The position numbers were made by a program, and so were the translations under genes. Below, piece by piece: positions 6,056 through 9,335 of a DNA stretch of 9,335 nt; position 1 is the stretch's first letter; every line of letters begins with the position of its first letter. The stretch is from Planctomycetota bacterium (GTDB taxonomy: Bacteria > Planctomycetota > Phycisphaerae > FEN-1346 > JAACEH01): contig JAFGPY010000173.1 of NCBI GenBank assembly GCA_016935955.1, positions 1 to 9,335 on the forward strand, given 5' to 3'. The notes beneath the pieces were generated by a model that was not told the DNA's origin, searched no databases, and saw nothing but the letters and a program-made list of their open reading frames with translations.

Positions 6056-6235
6056 TCAATCGTCCTTGTCCAGCTTGCTCTTGAGGTATTCGGCCAACTC
6101 AACCTGGTTGCGGGCAATGCGGCGGAACGCGAACGCCAGGTAAAGCAGGCCGACGAACTGCAACAGAATCATCAGCTTGGTCAGGTCAATGCTCTCCAGA
6201 ATGCTGACACAGAAACACTCACCGAGCAGAGGCAT
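6056..6235 (-). CDS. Small single-helix membrane protein (59 residues)
   Basis: The minus strand reads ATG at 6233-6235, then 59 codons to TGA at 6056-6058. A near-perfect AAAGGAGG lies just upstream of the start. The product begins MPLLGECFCVSIL, has one hydrophobic helix (about residues 21-37, LMILLQFVGLLYLAFAF), then a basic RRIAR stop-transfer stretch and a charged amphipathic tail ending LKSKLDKDD. This arrangement suggests a single-pass inner-membrane protein with its tail in the cytoplasm. Its first 17 nt overlap the end of the epimerase-like gene in another frame, implying translational coupling. It is short enough to be missed by standard gene callers. The two N-terminal cysteines (C7, C9) are notable. 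Family and function are unknown. Confidence 0.7.
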   Translation of the reverse strand: MPLLGECFCVSILESIDLTKLMILLQFVGLLYLAFAFRRIARNQVELAEYLKSKLDKDD

Positions 6236-7148
6236 GGACTTCCTCCTTTGTCACGATTCGCCTGAGAAGCTCCTCCAGCGGTTCGCCGCGCCAGGCGAGG
6301 TCGCTTTCGGCGGCCGACGTGTCTGCCGCCATGGCCTCCCGCAGCATCACGAGTTGCTCGCTCGTAATCGGGGGATTTGACAGCAACCGTTCCGCGACCG
6401 CCACGAGCGGGCCGACCATGGCCCACGGCAGATGCAGCTTGGCGCGCCGGCGACCGCAGGCCACTCGCGACAGTGTATCCAGAAACTCATCAAATGTCAC
6501 CGCCCGAGGACCGGCCAGGGTATAGATTTTTCCCGCGGCCTGAGGCATCTCCAGAGCCCGGACTATCGCCTCGGCCACCTCCTCGACGCCGACGGGCTGG
6601 AGGACGTAGTGGCCGTCGCCCAGCACGGGAACCGGCCGCCACATCGGCCGCACCAGGGCGAGTATTTGCCGCAAGAATTCGCCGTCGGCGCCCAGGATGA
6701 CCGATGGGCGGAAGATCGTCCAGGCTGTAGACGACTCGGCAACCAGTTGTTCGGCTGCGGCCTTGGTCCGGTGATAGGCGGCCCGGCTTCCGGGCGAGGC
6801 CCCGTGGGCGCTCATGTGCACCAGGCGGCCTACACTAGCCGCAACGCATGCGGCAACCACGTTATGCGTGCCTTCCACGTGGACTCGCTCAAACGTCTGG
6901 TCGCCTGTTTCGCGGATGATCCCCACGAGGTGAATTGCCGCCTGGACGCCTTCAGCCGCGCGGCAACACGACGGGCCGTCCAGCACGTTCCCCTCAACCG
7001 GTACAACACGTTTGTCCTGAGGCAGTCGGTGCGTGCTTCCTCGGCGGACCAGGCAGCGCACCCGATAGCCGCGCTGCAGCAACCCGGCCAGCACGTGGCG
7101 GCCGATAAACCCTGTGCCCCCGGTCAGTAGGACGGTGTGCACCGGCAC
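6219..7148 (-). CDS. NAD(P)-binding epimerase/dehydratase-like protein (atypical SDR, NDUFA9-like)
   Basis: A 309-residue protein of the extended/atypical short-chain dehydrogenase fold. The N-terminal Rossmann motif TGGTGFIG lies at residues 9-16. S113 (HMSAHGA) and Y125-x-x-x-K129 (YHRTK) form the SDR catalytic set. DGHYVLQPVGVEEVAEAI and GKIYTLAGP are typical of the complex I NDUFA9-like subgroup, which binds NADPH and often has no known substrate. The start is chosen as GTG at 7146-7148, because GGGAGGA (complement of 7156-7162) lies 7 nt upstream and a promoter candidate fits just before it. An ATG further upstream at 7205 would overlap that promoter and adds 19 residues without fold support. 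It is divergent from hemC and followed by an overlapping small membrane gene. Possible roles include quinone or lipid-linked sugar metabolism, but the sequence does not decide. Confidence 0.88.
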   Translation of the reverse strand: MPVHTVLLTGGTGFIGRHVLAGLLQRGYRVRCLVRRGSTHRLPQDKRVVPVEGNVLDGPSCCRAAEGVQAAIHLVGIIRETGDQTFERVHVEGTHNVVAACVAASVGRLVHMSAHGASPGSRAAYHRTKAAAEQLVAESSTAWTIFRPSVILGADGEFLRQILALVRPMWRPVPVLGDGHYVLQPVGVEEVAEAIVRALEMPQAAGKIYTLAGPRAVTFDEFLDTLSRVACGRRRAKLHLPWAMVGPLVAVAERLLSNPPITSEQLVMLREAMAADTSAAESDLAWRGEPLEELLRRIVTKEEVHASAR

Positions 7149-7170
7149 GCAAATATCCTCCCTAGTGGCG

Positions 7171-7199
7171 AGTCTATGGGCGGGGGCGAACGTTGTCAA
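7171..7199 (-). promoter_or_regulatory. Promoter for the epimerase-like gene
   Basis: The minus strand reads a perfect TTGACA (complement of 7194-7199), 17 nt, then TAGACT (complement of 7171-7176). Transcription would start near 7164, giving a very short leader of about 16 nt that still holds the Shine-Dalgarno sequence. The -35 overlaps that of the hemC promoter. Confidence 0.65.
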
Positions 7200-7221
7200 A
7201 CTCAAACGGTTGCCCTATACT
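7193..7221 (+). promoter_or_regulatory. Promoter for hemC
   Basis: TTGTCA (7193-7198), an exact 17-nt spacer and TATACT (7216-7221). Each box differs from consensus at one position. Transcription would start near 7228, 36 nt before the TTG start of hemC. Its position supports that start and argues against the longer open frame beginning at 7114. Confidence 0.7.
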
Positions 7222-7263
7222 GTCATCGTGCGGCGAGGCCGAATTGACCCCGAGGAGGCACGT

Positions 7264-8226
7264 TTGACCACTGGGACACAGCGCGAAGTTGTCATCGGCA
7301 CGCGAGGCAGCGACCTGGCGATGGCCCAGACGTTGGCCGTGCAACAGGCGTTGATCCGCGCGCATCCGCAGTTGCGGTGCCGCATCGAAACCATCCACAC
7401 ACGCGGTGACCGCGACACGGCCCGCAGCATCCGCGCCATGGGCGGCGTCGGCGTTTTCACACGCGAGTTGGAACTGGCCCTGATCGAGGGACGCATCGAT
7501 CTGGCCGTTCACAGTCTGAAGGACATGCCAACGCAGCAGGACGACGGCCTGTGCCTGGCGGCAGCCGTGCCCGAACGCGAGGACCCGAGCGACGTGATCG
7601 TCACCCGCGACGGCCGGGCCATGGTGCTGTTGCCGCAGGGAGCGAAGGTCGGCACCAGCAGCCTGCGGCGACGGGCTCAGCTTGCCGCCCTGCGCGGCGA
7701 TCTTCAGTTGACCGACATTCGCGGCAACGTGGACACGCGGCTGAAGAAGGTTCGCGACGGGCTCTACGACGCCGTCGTGCTGGCCCGCGCCGGGCTGGCC
7801 CGGTTGGGGATGCTCAGCCGGGCCATGGAGGTGCTCGGCCCGGATCGCATGCTGCCGGCTCCCGGGCAGGGGGCCCTCGGGCTGGAGATTCGCCGGCAGG
7901 ACTCGCGGCTAGCCGACCTGCTTGCCCCGCTGGATCATCGTCCTTCGCGGCTCGCGGTGACGGCCGAGCGCGAGTTCTTGCGGCACGTTGAGGGCGGATG
8001 CCACGCTCCCGTGGCTGCCTGGGGCCGATTGACTTCGGCGGAGACGCTTACGCTGACCGGCCTGGTGGTTCGTTGCGATGGAACGCGCATCGTTCGTCGC
8101 GACATCAGCGGTCCGGCCGACCAGGCGATCGACCTGGCCCGACAGCTCGGTGACGAGGTGCTCGACGCCGGCGGCCGCGAGATACTCACGTCGCTGGCCC
8201 GTGACGGCGATGTCGGAACCGCGTAA
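7264..8226 (+). CDS. hemC: Hydroxymethylbilane synthase (porphobilinogen deaminase)
   Basis: A 320-residue enzyme that polymerises four porphobilinogen molecules into hydroxymethylbilane, the third step of tetrapyrrole synthesis from aminolevulinate, in the cytosol. The family signatures appear in order: IGTRGSDLAMAQT near the N-terminus, DLAVHSLKDMPT with the catalytic aspartate D87, GTSSLRRRAQL, DIRGNVDTRLKKV, APGQGALGLEIR, and VEGGCHAP with C246, which carries the dipyrromethane cofactor. The TTG at 7264 is chosen because GAGGAGG at 7252-7258 lies 5 nt upstream and the first conserved strand follows within a dozen residues. The frame is open back to an ATG at 7114, but that extension contains the promoter and would add 50 unmatched residues. 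A single-gene transcript seems likely: no other heme gene is adjacent, and the URO-D family gene at 982 is not HemE. Confidence 0.97.
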   Translation: MTTGTQREVVIGTRGSDLAMAQTLAVQQALIRAHPQLRCRIETIHTRGDRDTARSIRAMGGVGVFTRELELALIEGRIDLAVHSLKDMPTQQDDGLCLAAAVPEREDPSDVIVTRDGRAMVLLPQGAKVGTSSLRRRAQLAALRGDLQLTDIRGNVDTRLKKVRDGLYDAVVLARAGLARLGMLSRAMEVLGPDRMLPAPGQGALGLEIRRQDSRLADLLAPLDHRPSRLAVTAEREFLRHVEGGCHAPVAAWGRLTSAETLTLTGLVVRCDGTRIVRRDISGPADQAIDLARQLGDEVLDAGGREILTSLARDGDVGTA

Positions 8227-8247
8227 CAGTGTCCGGTGCGGCACTGT
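8226..8247 (+). other. Hairpin immediately after hemC
   Basis: ACAGTG (8226-8231) pairs with CACTGT (8242-8247), with two further inner pairs including a G-T. It begins on the last base of the hemC stop codon. There is no T-run after it, so it is at best a 3'-end stabiliser or a Rho-related structure, not a classical intrinsic terminator. Confidence 0.3.
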
Positions 8248-8279
8248 CTGGAGGATGGACGGCGGGGGGCGTTTTGTCG

Positions 8280-8308
8280 TTGAACTACGGCGGCTCTCAC
8301 ACTATCCT
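8280..8308 (+). promoter_or_regulatory. Promoter candidate for the esterase-PKD gene
   Basis: TTGAAC (8280-8285), a 17-nt spacer and TATCCT (8303-8308). Both boxes match consensus at four of six positions. The predicted start near 8315 is about 33 nt before the ATG at 8348. Confidence 0.4.
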
Positions 8309-8347
8309 GACCGCTTTGCCACGTGTAGTGGGAGGTTGGTGGGTAAT

Positions 8348-9335
8348 ATGACGTACAGGCTTTCTGCACCAAACGTCCACAGGCTTGCCCTGTTATTGCT
8401 GATTGCTGCCGCAACGATGCTGCTGGCGGCCGTAGCGGTCCGTAGCGAGGGTGAAGCCACCACCGCCAAGACCGGCAAGTTCTCGGCCCACCAGAAGGCT
8501 TTCAATCGCAACTACTACATGTACGTGCCCCACAACTACACGCCGCGCAAACGCTGGCCGATGATCATCTCGGCTCCGGGAACCTTTCCCTTCGACTCCA
8601 GTCCCGGCACGCGCGACGCCTGGGTCGATGCGGCCGACGAGTTGGGCTTGATTATATGCTGCCCCGACTTCGAGACGGCCAACGGGTTGCTGAACATTAA
8701 GGCCGACCAGGGCAAGCTCCAGCGCGACAACGAGGCCGTTATGGCCATCGTCCGCGAGGTGGCCGCCACCTACAGCATCGACCCGAACGGCGTCGCCGTG
8801 ACGGGCTGGTCCGGCGGCGGCTATCCGGCCCACTACATCGGTCTGAAGAACCCGAACATCATTCGGGCCATCATTGGCCGCACAGCCAACTTCTCAGAAG
8901 ATCTCGTCGACGACGCGACGGCCCGCAAGGCGCGGCACATACACGTGTTCTGCTTCTTTGCCAAGAGCGATCTGGCGGGCATCCCGGAACAGAATCGGCG
9001 GGCCAACTTCTGGTACACGATGCACGGGTTCCTGAACTTCGAGATCCGCGAAATCCCTGGCGGCCATTCCAAGAACAACCATTTGGCCGGCGACTGGTTC
9101 GTCAAGATGCTTCGCACGAATCCGACGGCCCGCATCCAGGCGTCCACGCTCAAGGGCCAGGCGCCGTTGACGGTCAACTTCCGCGCCTTGGCGGCCGATC
9201 CCGACGGCAAGGTTACCGGCTACATCTGGCAGTTCGGCGATGGGGGCGTCAGCATCCAGCAGTCGGCCGCCCACACTTTCTCCGAGGCGGGAACCTACAG
9301 CGTTTTCCTGACCGTCACCGACAACGACGGCAACC
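8348..9335 (+). CDS. Secreted esterase with PKD domain (runs off the window)
   Basis: The frame is open from ATG 8348 to the window end (329 complete codons, no stop). A hydrophobic stretch (residues 13-31, LALLLLIAAATMLLAAVAV) acts as a signal peptide or anchor. A polyhydroxybutyrate-depolymerase/feruloyl-esterase-like hydrolase domain follows, with YYMYVPHNYTPRKRWPMII at the start of the fold, the nucleophile elbow GWSGG (S155), a candidate acid D208 (FAKSDLAG) and H240 (PGGHSKNNH). From about residue 258 a PKD beta-sandwich begins: APLTVNF, DPDGKVTGYIWQFGDG, HTFSEAGTYSVFLTVTD. PKD domains usually help secreted enzymes bind or present polysaccharide or protein surfaces, so this is probably an extracellular polymer-attacking enzyme. 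GGAGG (8331-8335) and GGTGGG (8338-8343) precede the start. More domains may lie beyond the edge. Confidence 0.85.
   Translation, partial: MTYRLSAPNVHRLALLLLIAAATMLLAAVAVRSEGEATTAKTGKFSAHQKAFNRNYYMYVPHNYTPRKRWPMIISAPGTFPFDSSPGTRDAWVDAADELGLIICCPDFETANGLLNIKADQGKLQRDNEAVMAIVREVAATYSIDPNGVAVTGWSGGGYPAHYIGLKNPNIIRAIIGRTANFSEDLVDDATARKARHIHVFCFFAKSDLAGIPEQNRRANFWYTMHGFLNFEIREIPGGHSKNNHLAGDWFVKMLRTNPTARIQASTLKGQAPLTVNFRALAADPDGKVTGYIWQFGDGGVSIQQSAAHTFSEAGTYSVFLTVTDNDGN

Noticed and set aside
5549..6265. 238-codon plus-strand frame across serS start and the small membrane gene
   Set aside because: It crosses a minus-strand start, ribosome-binding sites and an intergenic gap; no motif.
6432..7130. 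232-codon plus-strand frame opposite the SDR gene
   Set aside because: The Rossmann motif and catalytic YxxxK are on the minus strand; this frame is a shadow.
982..8226. A heme biosynthesis cluster formed by the URO-D family gene and hemC
   Set aside because: The URO-D protein lacks the HemE signature, the genes are 5 kb apart with unrelated genes between, and hemC has its own promoter.

Overview
The window looks like a GC-rich bacterial chromosome segment. The mix of genes suggests a planctomycete-type organism: a URO-D superfamily methyltransferase-like protein that is not HemE, serine-hydrolase lipoproteins, a small multi-pass protein with a PGLGHWYL turn, and a secreted esterase joined to a PKD domain. 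The phylum is inferred from family content; no rRNA gene or marker was searched. Non-ATG starts (GTG or TTG) are frequent, each supported by a well-placed Shine-Dalgarno sequence.

Layout. Positions 1-75 hold what may be the tail of an IS630-type transposase. A cold-shock protein gene (217-423, minus) follows, with a terminator downstream and an unusual leader of about 170 nt upstream. The leader contains a minus-strand promoter, a strong terminator-like hairpin with a U7 tract, and a possible 18-residue leader ORF. After a gene-poor stretch, a URO-D superfamily gene runs rightward (982-2130). A four-gene rightward cluster (2273-4605) then encodes two tandem paralogous alpha/beta-hydrolase lipoproteins, a four-helix membrane protein and a 68-residue two-helix membrane protein, packed with 4-nt gaps or overlaps.

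On the minus strand from 7148 to 4694 lie an NAD(P)-binding epimerase-like SDR protein, a 59-residue single-helix protein overlapping its end by 17 nt, and serS (seryl-tRNA synthetase). Divergent from these is hemC (hydroxymethylbilane synthase, 7264-8226). The -35 boxes of the two divergent promoters are superimposed on one TTGTCAA heptamer. The window closes inside a secreted esterase-PKD protein (8348 to the edge).

Function. serS and hemC are housekeeping genes. The URO-D family gene is not the canonical HemE, so its nearness to hemC is not evidence of a heme operon. The least explained unit is the hydrolase-lipoprotein/membrane-protein cluster. The most interesting regulatory sites are the csp leader and the shared -35 promoter. 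I see no CRISPR array, tRNA, rRNA or phage module.
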